A stretch of DNA of 64,000 bases from Vogesella sp. XCS3 (GCF_020616155.1 NZ_CP085530.1:2051001-2115000), one strand, 5' to 3'; counted from the first letter of the stretch, positions 8,993-22,570 are shown. Numbers and translations are program-made. Notes: generated by a model not told the origin, from the sequence alone.

Positions 8993-9739
8993 TCAAACCG
9001 GGTTAAAGAGATCGATAAATTGCACATCCAGGGCAAAATCATGCGCCAGCCACTCGCCTAGCGCCTTTACACCATAGCGTTCGGTGGCATGATGGCCCGC
9101 CGCGATGAAGCTTACGCCTGTTTCATTGGCCAAATGCTGATTTTGCTCAGACACTTCGCCAGTAATGAACACATCCACCCCCAAAGCGATGGCTTGTTCG
9201 AAATAACCCTGCGCGCCACCGGTACACCAGGCCACATGCTGCACGCTACGCGTCTTGTCCCCTAACAGTAGTGCGTCGCGCCCCAGGTTGCGGCCAACTT
9301 GCTCGCACAAAGCCTCTGCAGTAGTGCACTGCGCCAGCTCACCGGTCCAGATCAGCGGCTCAGTCACGGACGGAGCCCCATTCTGCAAGCCCAACACTTG
9401 GCCCAGCTGCGCGTTATTACCCAGCTCCGGGTGCGCATCCAGTGGCAGGTGATAGGCAAACAGGTTGATGTTGCTGCGCAACAACGCCGCAATACGCTGG
9501 CGCTTGATGCCGGTAATGGGCGCTGCCTCGCTTTTCCAGAAGTAACCGTGATGCACCAGAATGGCATCGGCTTGCCGGCGGATGGCTTCGTCAATCAAGT
9601 CTTGCGAGGCAGTGACGCCGGTTACCACGCGGCGGATCTCGTCGCAGCCTTCCACTTGCAGCCCGTTCGGGGCGTAATCCTTGAAGCGCCACGGCTCCAG
9701 CTTGCCGTCCAGCGCTTTGAGCAAATCTGATCGTTTCAT
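8993..9739 (-). CDS. Nif3/YbgI family dinuclear metal protein
   Basis: Conserved protein of the Nif3 (DUF34, GTP cyclohydrolase 1 type 2-like) family. From ATG 9739 (GGAG 8 bases upstream) it has 248 residues, the usual length for the short bacterial form. Metal-binding residues are visible: the HHG of ILVHHGYFWK near residue 65, the HLPLDAH segment near 100, and near the C-terminus FITGEVSEQN and AAGHHATERYG. The true cellular role is unresolved for the family; the GTP cyclohydrolase label in databases is not supported by strong evidence. It lies between petA and groEL on the same strand but each neighbour has its own signals, so it is probably an independent unit. Confidence 0.9.
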   Translation of the reverse strand: MKRSDLLKALDGKLEPWRFKDYAPNGLQVEGCDEIRRVVTGVTASQDLIDEAIRRQADAILVHHGYFWKSEAAPITGIKRQRIAALLRSNINLFAYHLPLDAHPELGNNAQLGQVLGLQNGAPSVTEPLIWTGELAQCTTAEALCEQVGRNLGRDALLLGDKTRSVQHVAWCTGGAQGYFEQAIALGVDVFITGEVSEQNQHLANETGVSFIAAGHHATERYGVKALGEWLAHDFALDVQFIDLFNPV

Positions 9740-9792
9740 GTTGACGCTCCGCGAGATAAAGCCGGCATTGTGCCAGACTGCACGGGCAAAAC

Positions 9793-9826
9793 AATGCGGC
9801 CACCCTGCTGAAAGGTTGGCCGCATT
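9793..9826. repeat. Inverted pair of the GCGGCCAACC word, downstream of groEL
   Basis: AATGCGGCCACCCT (9793-9806) and AGGTTGGCCGCATT (9813-9826) are reverse complements except for one base. The right arm contains an exact copy of the over-represented 10-mer GCGGCCAACC (9814-9823, minus orientation). It lies between the groEL terminator and the Nif3 start. See the finding on the repeated word. Confidence 0.85.
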
Positions 9827-9834
9827 GCCGTAGC

Positions 9835-9866
9835 ACATAAAAAACCCCGCACCGTAGTGCGGGGTT
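9835..9866 (-). terminator. Intrinsic terminator of groES-groEL
   Basis: Perfect 10-bp stem, AACCCCGCAC (9843-9852) with GTGCGGGGTT (9857-9866), tetraloop CGTA, followed on the minus strand by a T6 run. It lies 25 bp after the groEL stop. Confidence 0.92.
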
Positions 9867-9890
9867 CTGGCTTCGCAGTAGCGAGGCAGC

Positions 9891-11552
<1,662 letters not shown>

Positions 11553-11581
11553 TCAGTTTGATAAGAGGGATGCGGCCCGGA

Positions 11582-11869
11582 TTACTCAACGATGCCCATC
11601 ACGTCTTCCTCGCGCATAACGAGGAGCTCATCACCGTCAACCTTGACGGTTTGGCCGGAATACTTGCCGAAGATAACCTTGTCGCCAACTTTCAGCTCCA
11701 GCGCACGGCGATCGCCGTTTTCCAGGATCTTGCCGTTGCCTACGGCAACGACTTCACCCATGTCTGGTTTTTCAGCTGCGGCGCCCGGCAGAACGATGCC
11801 GGAGGCGGTTTTTTCTTCAGCCTCGAGGCGCTTGATAACAACACGATCGTGCAGAGGACGAATTGCCAT
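11582..11869 (-). CDS. groS: Co-chaperonin GroES (Cpn10)
   Basis: Heptameric lid of the GroEL chamber, 95 aa. It starts [20 protein letters not shown], contains the mobile loop [17 protein letters not shown], and ends with the family motif [14 protein letters not shown]. First gene of the operon; GGAGAGTCAA precedes the ATG. Confidence 0.98.
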   Translation of the reverse strand: MAIRPLHDRVVIKRLEAEEKTASGIVLPGAAAEKPDMGEVVAVGNGKILENGDRRALELKVGDKVIFGKYSGQTVKVDGDELLVMREEDVMGIVE

Positions 11870-11939
11870 TTGACTCTCCTAATAGCAGTGGCTGTTGAAA
11901 GATGATTACCTATCAATTCAGCGATAGCGGACAGGTGCA

Positions 11940-11966
11940 TTAGCACTCTGCCCTGACGAGTGCTAA
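11940..11966. promoter_or_regulatory. CIRCE operator (HrcA binding site)
   Basis: TTAGCACTC (11940-11948), nine-base spacer, GAGTGCTAA (11958-11966): a perfect match to the CIRCE inverted repeat. HrcA repressor binds it and releases on heat shock. It lies about 70 bp upstream of groES and directly downstream of the sigma-32 -10 box, so bound HrcA would block the start region. Confidence 0.97.
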
Positions 11967-11995
11967 TCATAGGGACGGCATAGCCGGTTTTCAAG
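11967..11995 (-). promoter_or_regulatory. sigma-32 heat-shock promoter of groESL
   Basis: On the minus strand CTTGAAA (11989-11995), exactly 14 bases, then CCCTATGA (11967-11974). This matches the sigma-32 consensus CTTGAAA-N14-CCCCATNT with two departures in the -10 box. Together with the adjoining CIRCE it gives double positive and negative heat-shock control. Confidence 0.88.
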
Positions 11996-12040
11996 AGGGG
12001 GCCGGCCAAGATTTTTACAGTTTGCCACCGCCGGAAATGA

Positions 12041-12062
12041 CAAAGCCCGCCATGTGGCGGGC
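12041..12062 (-). terminator. Probable terminator after gltD
   Basis: GCCCGCCA (12045-12052) and TGGCGGGC (12055-12062) form an 8-bp perfect stem with a very short loop; on the minus strand a weak TTTG tract follows. It lies 35 bp after the gltD stop. Confidence 0.6.
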
Positions 12063-12069
12063 CGGGCAA

Positions 12070-12079
12070 GGTTGGCCGC
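12070..12079 (-). repeat. Intergenic copy of the GCGGCCAACC word
   Basis: Exact 10-mer in minus orientation inside the longer context GCAAGGTTGGCCGCAAGGG, shared almost base for base with the copies at 13535 and 27607. It lies between the gltD stop and the gltD terminator stem. Confidence 0.85.
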
Positions 12080-12097
12080 AAGGGCCACTGGCGCGTT

Positions 12098-13561
<1,464 letters not shown>

Positions 13562-13600
13562 TTATTGCTATCAAGGGGCGGACCAACCCGCCCGTCCCTA

Positions 13601-16600
13601 TCAGTCTTTCAGCAGGCTTTCCAGCTTGGCTGCTTTAGGCTTCACCAGCCAGAAGTAGTCGACGTAATCGTCGAAGTTTTCCAGCATGGCACGGCCGGTT
13701 TCAGAACCGGTCAGCTCTACGTGCTTGGCGATCTTCTCCAGCAGGTAGGCACGGTACATGCCCATGGCTTCGCCGTTGATCAGGTTGATATCCACCAGCT
13801 CGTTGTTGAAACGGTAGGCAAACTTCTCGGCACGGTCGTATACGAAGGCAAAGCCCCCGGTCATGCCGGCGCCAAAGTTGTAGCCGGTTTCGCCCAGCAC
13901 GATCACGCTACCGCCGGTCATGTATTCGCAGCAGTGGTCACCAGCACCTTCGATCACCGCCAGCGCGCCAGAGTTACGCACCGCGAAACGCTCGCCGGCC
14001 ACACCGGCAGCAAACAGCTGGCCGCCAGTGGCGCCGTACAGGCAGGTGTTACCGATGATGATGGACTCGTCCGACTGGTATGCAGCGCCTTTTGGCGGGT
14101 AGATGGTCACGCGGCCACCGGCCATGCCTTTGCCCACGTAATCGTTGGCATCGCCTTCCAGCTCCAGGTGCAGACCTGGCGCGTTCCACACGCCAAAGCT
14201 CTGGCCGGCGGAGCCGGTGAACTTCACTTTCAGGCAGCCAAACGGCAGGCCGGCTGCGCCATGTACGCGGGCGATTTCGCCAGACAGACGGGCGCCGATG
14301 GAGCGGTGAATGTTCTCGATCGGGTAGCTCAGCTCCAGCATCTGCTTGTTGTTGATGGCCGGCAGCGCGTCCACCAGAATCTGCTCGGCCAGCTCGCCCT
14401 TGTCGAAGGACGGGTTGGAGTCACTTACGCAGAAGCGTGGCACGCTATCCGGCACCGTGCCTTGCGACAGCAGTGGCGACAGGTCCAGACGCTGCTGCTT
14501 GCTGGTTTTGCCGTCCTCCAGGGTGAGCATTTCCATGCGGCCGATCAGCTCTTCCATATTGCGCACGCCCAGCTTGGCCATCCACTCGCGGGTTTCCTGG
14601 GCGATGAACAGGAAGTAGTTCATTACCATTTCCGGCAAGCCAATAAAGTACTTGGAACGCAGCTTCACTTCCTGGGTGGCTACACCGGTGGCGCAGTTGT
14701 TCAGGTGGCAGATACGCAGGAATTTGCAGCCCAGCGCCACCATCGGCCCGGTACCGAAACCGAAGCTCTCGGCGCCCATGATGGCGGCCTTGATCACGTC
14801 GAGGCCGGTTTTCAGACCGCCGTCGGTCTGCACGCGGACGCGGCCGCGCAAGCCGTTGGCACGCAATACTTGCTGCGCTTCGGTCAGGCCCAGCTCCCAC
14901 GGGCTACCGGCGTATTTCACGCTGGTCAGCGGGCTGGCACCAGTACCGCCGTCGTAACCGGAGATGGTGATCAGGTCGGCGTACGCCTTGGCCACACCAG
15001 CGGCAATGGTGCCCACGCCCGGCTCGGCCACCAGTTTTACCGACACCAGCGCCTTCGGGTTCACCTGCTTCAGGTCGAAAATCAGCTGCGCCAAGTCTTC
15101 GATGGAGTAAATGTCATGGTGCGGCGGCGGCGAAATCAGGCTGATGCCCGGCTTGGAGCAGCGCAGCTTGGCAATCAGCGGCGAAACTTTATCGCCCGGC
15201 AGTTGGCCGCCCTCACCCGGCTTGGCACCTTGCGCAACCTTGATCTGCAGCACTTCGGCGTTCACCAGGTAGTGCGGGGTCACGCCGAAACGGCCGGACG
15301 CCACCTGCTTGATCTTGGACATCTTCTCGGTGCCGTAACGCGCCGGGTCTTCGCCACCTTCGCCGGAGTTCGAGCGGCCACCCAGGCGGTTCATGGCGGT
15401 GGCCATGGCTTCGTGCGCCTCGGGCGACAACGCGCCCAGCGACATACCGGCAGAGTCAAAGCGTTTGAGGATGCTTTCCACCGGCTCCACTTCGTCAATG
15501 GCAATCGGTGTCACGCCGTCGAAATTCAGCTGCATCAGGTCGCGGAACATAGCCACCGGACGAGTGTTCACCAGCTCGGCATACTGTTTGTAGGCGTCGT
15601 AATCGGTGTTCTGTACCGCTTTTTGCAGCGTCATCACCACGTCCGGGTTGTAGGCGTGGTATTCCTCGCCGTGCACGTACTTCAGCAGACCACCGTGAGT
15701 CACCGGGCGCATCGGGTTGAAAGCCAGACGCGACAGCAGCTTCTGGTCTTCTTCGAAGTCTTCAAAGCTGGCACCCGAAATACGCGACACCGTGCCCTTC
15801 AGACACAGTTTGACCAGGTCTTCGTGCAGGCCGATGCCTTCGAACAGCTGGGCACCGCGGTAGCTGGCGATGGTGGAAATACCCATCTTCGACAGCACTT
15901 TCATCAGGCCCTTGTTGATGCCCTTGCGGTAGTGTTGCAGCGCTTCGTTCACGCGCAGGCTCACGTCGCCGGTGGCCACCAGGTCGACGATGGTCTGGTA
16001 CGCCAGGTACGGGTAAACGGCGGTAGCGCCGTAACCCAGCAGGCACGCCATCTGGTGCGGGTCACGCACGGTGCCGGTTTCGGCGATGATGTTGGCCTTG
16101 CAACGCAGGCCAGCGTCGATCAGCGCGTGGTGTACGGCGCCGACGGCGAATAGCGCAGGAATCGGCAGACGGTTGGCCGCGATGGTACGGTCGGACAGCA
16201 CCACGATCACGGTATCTTCCTGCACCGCCTCTACCACGTGCGCCGCCAGGCGCTCGATGGCTTGCTGCAGCGTGCGTTCGGACGGGTCGAAGCACAGGTC
16301 GAAGGTGGTGGTCTTCAGGTACGGCTCGGTGCGCGTGGTAATGCGGATAAACTTCTCGCGCGACAGTACCGGGCTGCGCACTTCCAGGCGTTTGGCGTGC
16401 TCGGCGGTTTCCTCGAACATATTGCGTTCGGGGCCGAACACGGTGTTCAGCGACATCACGATGGCTTCGCGGATCGGGTCGATCGGCGGGTTGGTCACCT
16501 GGGCAAACTGCTGGCGCAGGTAGTCAAACGGCGAACGCACCTTCTGGCTCAGTACCGCCATCGGGGTATCGTCACCCATCGAGCCTACGGCTTCCTGGCC

Positions 16601-18052
16601 GTCCTCGGCCAGCACGCGCAGAATCTGGTCGCGCTCCTCAAAGCTGATGTTGAACAGCTTCTGGTAGGTCAGCAGCTGCTCTTTCGGCCATGCCTCCAGG
16701 CCGGCATCGTCCTCGATGGACAGCTCCAGGCGCGAACCGGCGTCCTTGATCCACTGGCGGTACGGTTTGGCCGACTTCAGCTGCGCGTCGATGTCTTCCG
16801 GGTACAGGATTTCACCGGTTTGCAGGTCGGCGGCAAACAACTGACCCGGCTTCACGCGGCCCTTTTTCACCACGTCTTCCGGCTTGTAATCCCACACGCC
16901 CACTTCGGACGCGATGGTGAGGATGTTGTCTTTGGTCAGCACCCAGCGCGCTGGGCGCAGGCCGTTACGGTCCAGCATACAGCCGGCGTAGCGGCCGTCG
17001 GTCAGCACGATGCCGGCCGGGCCATCCCACGGCTCCATATGCATGGAGTTGAATTCGTAGAAGGCACGCAGGTCTTTATCGGTGGAATCCACGTTCTGCC
17101 ATGCCGGCGGCACCAAGAGACGCAGCGCACGGAACAGCGGGATGCCGCCCATCAGCAGGCCTTCCAGCATATTGTCCAGGCTCATGGAGTCGGAACCGTC
17201 GGTCTGCACGATAGGGCGGATGGCGTCCATGTCGATGTGCGGCGAGGTCATGATGCGTTCGCGCGCGCGGGCCCAGTTGCGGTTGCCCTGTACGGTGTTG
17301 ATCTCGCCGTTGTGCGCCAGGAAGCGGAACGGCTGCGCCAGCTTCCACTGCGGCCAGGTATTGGTGGAGAAGCGCTGGTGGAACACCGCCAGACTGGACT
17401 CGAAACGCGGGTCGGACAGGTCCAGGTAGAACTTGTGCAGGTTGTCCGGCGTTACCAGGCCTTTGTACGACAGCGTGTGCGGCGACAGGGTCGGCAGATA
17501 AAAATAAGGGTCGTCTGCCTTGTTGGCTTTTTCAGCCTGGCGACGACCCATATACAGGCGGCGTTGGAACGACAACTCGTCCATGCCGAAGGGGCAGTTA
17601 ACGAATACCTGGTAGAAGCTGGGCAACGATGCCATTGCCTGCTCGCCACAGGCGCCGATATCGATTGGCACCTGGCGGAAGCCGGCCACTTCCAGGCCCT
17701 GGGCTTCCAGGAATTCTTTCAGCCGGTTGCGGCTGCGCTCGCCCTGGGCGGCGTCGGGGTGGGCAAACACCAGACCCGCGGCATACACTGCCTTCAGGGC
17801 AAAGCCGGCTTCGGCGGCAACTTCACGCAGGAAGCCGTCCGGCTTGCGGAACAGCAAGCCACAGCCGTCACCCGATTTGCCGTCGGCAGCCACGGCGCCA
17901 CGGTGGGTGAGTTTGGCCAAGGAGGATATGGCGGTATTGACCAGCCAGTGCGATGGCTTGTCGTCCAGTTGGGCGATCAGGCCGAAACCACAGCTGTCTT
18001 GTTCGAAATCCGGGCTGTATAAAGTGCCCTCCAGCCAGCGCTGTCTGTCCAT
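13601..18052 (-). CDS. gltB: Glutamate synthase large subunit
   Basis: Transfers the amide of glutamine to 2-oxoglutarate. From ATG 18052 the enzyme has 1483 residues, the family length. The first 20 residues are a propeptide; Cys21 (in [13 protein letters not shown]) becomes the N-terminal nucleophile of the class-II amidotransferase domain. The FMN-binding synthase domain spans about 790-1180, with the 3Fe-4S cysteines in [12 protein letters not shown]. The C-terminal beta-helix domain (GXXGG repeats such as [14 protein letters not shown]) ends the protein. The upstream 31 in-frame codons are not conserved and have no ribosome site. It forms the gltBD operon and complements the nitrogen genes glnK-amtB nearby. 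Confidence 0.97.
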   Translation of the reverse strand: MDRQRWLEGTLYSPDFEQDSCGFGLIAQLDDKPSHWLVNTAISSLAKLTHRGAVAADGKSGDGCGLLFRKPDGFLREVAAEAGFALKAVYAAGLVFAHPDAAQGERSRNRLKEFLEAQGLEVAGFRQVPIDIGACGEQAMASLPSFYQVFVNCPFGMDELSFQRRLYMGRRQAEKANKADDPYFYLPTLSPHTLSYKGLVTPDNLHKFYLDLSDPRFESSLAVFHQRFSTNTWPQWKLAQPFRFLAHNGEINTVQGNRNWARARERIMTSPHIDMDAIRPIVQTDGSDSMSLDNMLEGLLMGGIPLFRALRLLVPPAWQNVDSTDKDLRAFYEFNSMHMEPWDGPAGIVLTDGRYAGCMLDRNGLRPARWVLTKDNILTIASEVGVWDYKPEDVVKKGRVKPGQLFAADLQTGEILYPEDIDAQLKSAKPYRQWIKDAGSRLELSIEDDAGLEAWPKEQLLTYQKLFNISFEERDQILRVLAEDGQEAVGSMGDDTPMAVLSQKVRSPFDYLRQQFAQVTNPPIDPIREAIVMSLNTVFGPERNMFEETAEHAKRLEVRSPVLSREKFIRITTRTEPYLKTTTFDLCFDPSERTLQQAIERLAAHVVEAVQEDTVIVVLSDRTIAANRLPIPALFAVGAVHHALIDAGLRCKANIIAETGTVRDPHQMACLLGYGATAVYPYLAYQTIVDLVATGDVSLRVNEALQHYRKGINKGLMKVLSKMGISTIASYRGAQLFEGIGLHEDLVKLCLKGTVSRISGASFEDFEEDQKLLSRLAFNPMRPVTHGGLLKYVHGEEYHAYNPDVVMTLQKAVQNTDYDAYKQYAELVNTRPVAMFRDLMQLNFDGVTPIAIDEVEPVESILKRFDSAGMSLGALSPEAHEAMATAMNRLGGRSNSGEGGEDPARYGTEKMSKIKQVASGRFGVTPHYLVNAEVLQIKVAQGAKPGEGGQLPGDKVSPLIAKLRCSKPGISLISPPPHHDIYSIEDLAQLIFDLKQVNPKALVSVKLVAEPGVGTIAAGVAKAYADLITISGYDGGTGASPLTSVKYAGSPWELGLTEAQQVLRANGLRGRVRVQTDGGLKTGLDVIKAAIMGAESFGFGTGPMVALGCKFLRICHLNNCATGVATQEVKLRSKYFIGLPEMVMNYFLFIAQETREWMAKLGVRNMEELIGRMEMLTLEDGKTSKQQRLDLSPLLSQGTVPDSVPRFCVSDSNPSFDKGELAEQILVDALPAINNKQMLELSYPIENIHRSIGARLSGEIARVHGAAGLPFGCLKVKFTGSAGQSFGVWNAPGLHLELEGDANDYVGKGMAGGRVTIYPPKGAAYQSDESIIIGNTCLYGATGGQLFAAGVAGERFAVRNSGALAVIEGAGDHCCEYMTGGSVIVLGETGYNFGAGMTGGFAFVYDRAEKFAYRFNNELVDINLINGEAMGMYRAYLLEKIAKHVELTGSETGRAMLENFDDYVDYFWLVKPKAAKLESLLKD

Positions 18053-18309
18053 CTTTTGTCCCTGCTTATAATGTGATGCGAATGTTTCGATTCTAAGGTC
18101 AAGAATACTGACCCTGCAACCGCTTTTTGTGCGACGCATTATCATTTAATAAACAATAACTTACTGTAATTTTGCCACTACAAAATGCGGGATTACCCGT
18201 ATCACTCTTTATAATTTGGAGACGCCAACATTCAAAAAAACGACTTGCCTCCCACCACAGCAAAACCCTACAAAATAATGAATTTTTAATACTGTCAGAC
18301 AATAAACAA
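18053..18309. other. Divergent intergenic region gltB / phospholipase-D gene
   Basis: This AT-rich 257-bp spacer must hold both promoters. For gltB, TTGCAG-N18-TAGAAT is a weak sigma-70 candidate on the minus strand. On the plus strand a TATAAT hexamer at 18210-18215 has no good -35 partner. No repeat, RNA gene or ORF of its own was seen. Confidence 0.4.
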
Positions 18310-19761
18310 ATGACATCACCCCACGCTAGCCCGAACCCCAGCTCATTGTTTCGCCAACTGGCAGAACAGGCACTGGCGCGCTCGGCTGGCGCACCACTGG
18401 TCGCCGGGAACCAGATAGCGGTGTTGTTTGATGCCGAAGCCAATTTCCAGGCGTGGTGGGACAGTATTGCCGCGGCACAACACAGCGTGCTGATAGAAAT
18501 GTACCTGTTTGCCGACGACGAATTTGGCCAGCAACTGCGCGGCTTGCTGCTGGAGCGCCTGGCTCATGGCGTGCAAGTGTATGTGTTGTACGACTGGCTA
18601 GGCTGCTGGCGGGAACACTACCGCGGCTTTTTCAAACCGCTACAGCAGGCCGGCGCCCAGGTACGCGCCTGGCAAGCACCGGGCTGGGCCAGCGGCCTGA
18701 GCCTGCTGGGGCGCGACCATCGCAAACTGATCGTGGTGGATGGCGATACGGCGTTTATCGGCGGCCTGTGCGCCAGCTCGCGCTGGCAGGACTGGCGCGA
18801 TACCGGCTTGCGCTTACGCGGCCCGCTACTGGCCGACGCCATGGCGGCCTTTGCCGACAGCTGGGCGGCATGTGGCGAGCCCTTACCCGCGCTTGCGGCC
18901 AACCTTGCGGCGGCAGGCCAGGTCAGCGCCAGGCTGATCGCCACCACGCCCTCTACCGCCAAGCTGATGCGGCTGGATTTGCTGATTGCCGGCTTTGCCC
19001 GCGAACGGCTATGGCTGACCGATGCCTACTTCATGGGCACGGGGGCTTATCTGAGCGCCTTATGCAATGCTGCCCGCGACGGGGTGGATGTGCGCCTGCT
19101 GGTGCCGCGCAGCAGCGATATCGGCTGGATCGCCACCGTATCACGCACGCTGTACCGCCCGCTGCTGGAAGCCGGGGTACGGGTATTCGAATGGAACGGG
19201 CCCATGATCCACGCCAAAACCGCTGTAGCGGATGGCCGCTGGGCGCGCATCGGCTCTACCAACCTTAACGTGTCCAGCTGGCTGGCCAACCGCGAGCTGG
19301 ATCTGGCGATAGAAGATGCCCAGCTGGCAGCCCAGATGGAAACCCGCTTTCTGCAGGATATCGATCACGCCACCGAGGTGGTACTCAGTGGCATGCACAA
19401 GCGGCCGGCGCTGGCCAAGCCGCGCCAGCAAGGCCCACGCCTGCCCTTGCGCCAGCACGCGGCCGCCAGCGCCGCAGCCGCCGCGCGGCAAGCGGCCCGG
19501 TTGGGCGAGGTTCTGGACACCGCCGTACGCGGCACACGCAATGTCGAAGATAGCGAAGCCAGCGCCTTTGCCAGCATCGCGCTGGTGCTGCTAGCGCTGG
19601 CCGCCGCCATTCTGTGGCAACCCTATCTGGTGGTGATACCGCTAGCGCTGGTGCTGGTGCTACTAGGTGGCAGCGTACTACTGCGCGCCTTGCCTCGGCT
19701 CTGGCGGCGGCGCCAGCGCAGCACGCCTAAAAGCGGTACGCCACCCGACGCCACACCGTAG
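18310..19761 (+). CDS. Phospholipase-D superfamily protein, cardiolipin synthase-like
   Basis: Predicted membrane-linked phosphatidyl transferase. Two HKD motifs are present: HRKLIVVDGDTAFIGG at about residue 136 and HAKTAVADGRWARIGSTN at about 301. The N-terminus has no transmembrane segment, unlike ClsA. The C-terminus carries two close hydrophobic helices (IALVLLALAAAILW and VVIPLALVLVLLGGSVLL). The ClsB/ClsC group is the nearest guess. ATG 18310 gives 483 aa; the region upstream in frame looks non-coding, although no clear ribosome site precedes 18310. It contains an exact copy of the repeated 10-mer. Substrate is not deducible from sequence alone. Confidence 0.85.
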   Translation: MTSPHASPNPSSLFRQLAEQALARSAGAPLVAGNQIAVLFDAEANFQAWWDSIAAAQHSVLIEMYLFADDEFGQQLRGLLLERLAHGVQVYVLYDWLGCWREHYRGFFKPLQQAGAQVRAWQAPGWASGLSLLGRDHRKLIVVDGDTAFIGGLCASSRWQDWRDTGLRLRGPLLADAMAAFADSWAACGEPLPALAANLAAAGQVSARLIATTPSTAKLMRLDLLIAGFARERLWLTDAYFMGTGAYLSALCNAARDGVDVRLLVPRSSDIGWIATVSRTLYRPLLEAGVRVFEWNGPMIHAKTAVADGRWARIGSTNLNVSSWLANRELDLAIEDAQLAAQMETRFLQDIDHATEVVLSGMHKRPALAKPRQQGPRLPLRQHAAASAAAAARQAARLGEVLDTAVRGTRNVEDSEASAFASIALVLLALAAAILWQPYLVVIPLALVLVLLGGSVLLRALPRLWRRRQRSTPKSGTPPDATP

Positions 19762-20281
19762 CAAACACTTGTTTGCGCACGTCTTTTTGATCAAATATAT
19801 TTGATTACCTTGCAGCGGCAGCCTGGTACGAAAAACTTTTTCTGCCTGTAATACTGCCGTGCAACATAAACGCCCACAATGCCGCTACAATGCGCGCTTT
19901 CTTGGGTTATTCGAAGGTGTTTTCCGTTGCGGCCAACCTCAATCAAGGCCACCCGGACGACAACACCCTAAGCCGGCAGACGTGAAGGAGGCGAGCCTCC
20001 CAGTGCGGACCGCGGTGCAAAGCGCCCCTTTGTTCCGTCGTGCCTTGGCATGGCGGATAAACAATCGCGCCTCAAGGCCAGCCATCCAGGGCGGCGGCAT
20101 CACGTCGTACGTACAGAACTGTGCCCCAACGCGCACCGAGTGACACTTCCGGCCCCCGCCGCGAAGGCCAGCTTTGGCGTTACAGGTGCTCACGCCGCCG
20201 CACCCGGCGTGGTTCACGCGCAGCCCAAGCGGCCCCACGGCAGCCTGATGTGTCCGAGTTAACAGTCACAAGGACTCAGGT
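19762..20281 (+). promoter_or_regulatory. 520-bp structured leader upstream of the amino-acid decarboxylase
   Basis: A long G+C-rich region with no annotated gene. It contains hairpins GGAGGC-GA-GCCTCC (19987-20000) and CACGCCG-N7-CGGCGTG (20191-20211). Two candidate short reading frames overlap it: one entered at GTG 19982, ending at 20143 and encoding an Arg-rich stretch (PLFRRALAWRINNRASRP), and one from ATG 20050 to 20262. An exact copy of the repeated 10-mer is at 19929-19938. Ornithine decarboxylase genes in enterobacteria are controlled by a leader peptide (speFL), so a regulatory leader here is plausible but unproven. The first 90 bp are AT-rich and may hold the promoter. Confidence 0.5.
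19929..19938 (+). repeat. Intergenic copy of the GCGGCCAACC word
   Basis: Exact 10-mer in plus orientation, context CGTTGCGGCCAACCTCAATC, within the decarboxylase leader. It is not part of a visible inverted repeat. Confidence 0.8.
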
Positions 20282-22543
20282 ATGCGTTTTCACTTTCCCA
20301 TCGTCATCATCGACGAGGACTTCCGTTCCGAGAACACCAGCGGTTCCGGTATCCGTGAATTGGCCGCCGCCATCGAAGCGGAGGGCATGAGCGTTATCGG
20401 CTACACCAGCTACGGCGACCTCACCTCGTTTGCGCAGCAGCAAAGCCGCGCCGCCGGCTTCATCCTGTCTATCGATGACGAGGAATTCCACACCGACGAC
20501 TCGGCCGAAACCGCGCTGGGCGGCCTGTACGGCTTTGTGGCGGAAATCCGCCGCCGCAACCCCGACATCCCGGTGTACCTGTACGGCGAAACCCGCACCG
20601 CGCGCCACATCCCGAACGACATCCTGCGCGAGCTGCATGGTTTCATCCACATGCACGAAGACACGCCGGAGTTCGTGGCACGCCACATCATCCGCGAAGC
20701 CAAATCCTATCTCGACAGCCTGGCGCCGCCATTCTTCCGCGCGCTGGTGAACTACGCTTACGACGGCTCCTACAGCTGGCACTGCCCGGGCCACTCCGGC
20801 GGCGTGGCGTTCCTGAAGAGCCCGGTCGGCCAGATGTTCCACCAGTTCTTCGGTGAAAACATGCTGCGCGCCGACGTGTGCAACGCGGTAGACGAGTTGG
20901 GCCAGCTGCTGGACCACACCGGCCCGGTGGCCGCGTCCGAGCGCAACGCCGCGCGCATCTTCAGCTGCGACCACCTGTTCTTCGTGACCAACGGCACCTC
21001 CACCAGTAACAAGATCGTGTGGCACAGCACCGTCGCCGCCGGCGACATCGTGCTGGTAGACCGCAACTGCCACAAATCCAACCTGCACGCCATCATGATG
21101 ACCGGCGCCATTCCGGTGTTCCTGATGCCCACGCGCAACCACTACGGCATCATCGGCCCGATTCCGAAAAGCGAGTTCTCGCTGGAAAGCATTCGCGCCA
21201 AGATTGCGGCCAACCCGTTCGCCCGTGAAGCGCTGGCCAAGAACCCCAATACCAAGCCGCGCATCCTCACCATCACCCAGTCCACCTACGATGGCATTTT
21301 GTACAACGTAGAAGAGATCAAAGGCATCCTGGATGGTGAAGTCGACACCCTGCACTTCGATGAAGCCTGGCTGCCGCATGCCAGCTTCCACGACTTCTAC
21401 GGCGACTTCCACGCCATCGGTGAAGGCCGCCCGCGCTGCAAGGAATCGATGATTTTCTCCACCCAGTCCACGCACAAATTGCTGGCCGGCATTTCACAAG
21501 CCTCGCAGATCCTGGTGCAGGACCCGGAGAACCGCCAGCTGGACACCATGAGCTTCAACGAAGCCTACCTGATGCACACCTCTACCAGCCCGCAGTACGC
21601 CATTATCGCCAGCTGCGACGTGGCCGCGGCCATGATGGAGCAGCCAGGTGGCCAGGCGCTGGTAGAAGAGTCGCTGGTCGAGGCGCTGGACTTCCGCCGC
21701 GCCATGCGCAAGGTGGACGAAGAGTACGGTGAAGACTGGTGGTTCCGTGTGTGGGGCCCGGACGCCCTGTCCGACGACGGCATTTGCGACCCGATCGACT
21801 GGACGCTGAAACCGGAAGACAGCTGGCACGGTTTTGTCGGCATCGAAGACGGCTTCAACATGCTGGACCCGATCAAGGCCACGCTGCTGACCCCGGGCCT
21901 GTCGCTGGACGGCAGCTTCGAGGAGCTGGGCATCCCGGCGGCCATCGTCACCAAGTACCTGACCGAACACGGTGTGGTGGTGGAAAAAACCGGCCTGTAC
22001 AGCTTCTTCATCATGTTCACCATCGGCATCACCAAAGGCCGCTGGAACACGCTGATTTCGCTGCTGCAACAGTTCAAGGACGACTTCGACAAGAACCAGC
22101 CACTGTGGCGCGTGATGCCGGAGTTTGTCGCCAAGTACCCGCAGTACGAGCGTGTGGGCCTGAAAGACCTGTGCCTGAAGATCCACAGCCTGTACCGCGA
22201 GCACGACATTGCCCGCCTCACTACCGAGATCTACCTGTCCGATATGGAGCCGGCAATGCGCCCGGCCGACGCTTTCGCCAAGATGGCACACCGCGAGATC
22301 GAGCGCGTACCGGTAGAGGCACTGGAAGGCCGCGTTACCGCGGTACTGCTGACCCCGTACCCGCCGGGCATCCCGCTGCTGATTCCGGGCGAAGTGTTCA
22401 ACACCACCATCGTCGACTACCTGCGCTTTGTGCAGGCCTTCAACAGCCAGCTACCCGGCTTTGAAACCGACGTACACGGCCTGGTGGCGACGCTGGTCGA
22501 CGGTAAAAAAGTGTATTGCGTGGATTGCGTCAAGGCAGGCTAA
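20282..22543 (+). CDS. Orn/Lys/Arg decarboxylase, class III PLP enzyme
   Basis: Converts a basic amino acid to a diamine or agmatine. The 753-aa length and the presence of an N-terminal wing domain (residues 1-130, flavodoxin-like, VIIDEDFRSENTSGSGIREL) match the biodegradative arginine/lysine decarboxylases. The PLP lysine is in STQSTHKLLAGISQASQ at about residue 400; the cofactor-contact Asp and His occur in DTLHFDEAWLPHASF. The C-terminal domain covers about 590-750. Arginine, lysine and ornithine specificities cannot be separated by eye; the length favours an AdiA/LdcA-like enzyme over SpeC. AAGGAC precedes the ATG. It stands alone with its own leader and terminator. Confidence 0.92.
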   Translation: MRFHFPIVIIDEDFRSENTSGSGIRELAAAIEAEGMSVIGYTSYGDLTSFAQQQSRAAGFILSIDDEEFHTDDSAETALGGLYGFVAEIRRRNPDIPVYLYGETRTARHIPNDILRELHGFIHMHEDTPEFVARHIIREAKSYLDSLAPPFFRALVNYAYDGSYSWHCPGHSGGVAFLKSPVGQMFHQFFGENMLRADVCNAVDELGQLLDHTGPVAASERNAARIFSCDHLFFVTNGTSTSNKIVWHSTVAAGDIVLVDRNCHKSNLHAIMMTGAIPVFLMPTRNHYGIIGPIPKSEFSLESIRAKIAANPFAREALAKNPNTKPRILTITQSTYDGILYNVEEIKGILDGEVDTLHFDEAWLPHASFHDFYGDFHAIGEGRPRCKESMIFSTQSTHKLLAGISQASQILVQDPENRQLDTMSFNEAYLMHTSTSPQYAIIASCDVAAAMMEQPGGQALVEESLVEALDFRRAMRKVDEEYGEDWWFRVWGPDALSDDGICDPIDWTLKPEDSWHGFVGIEDGFNMLDPIKATLLTPGLSLDGSFEELGIPAAIVTKYLTEHGVVVEKTGLYSFFIMFTIGITKGRWNTLISLLQQFKDDFDKNQPLWRVMPEFVAKYPQYERVGLKDLCLKIHSLYREHDIARLTTEIYLSDMEPAMRPADAFAKMAHREIERVPVEALEGRVTAVLLTPYPPGIPLLIPGEVFNTTIVDYLRFVQAFNSQLPGFETDVHGLVATLVDGKKVYCVDCVKAG

Positions 22544-22570
22544 GCCGACAGGCGTACAATCAAGGCGTAC

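Noticed and set aside
16238..18022. 594-codon open frame opposite the gltB N-terminal half
   Set aside because: Antisense shadow, same reasons as above.
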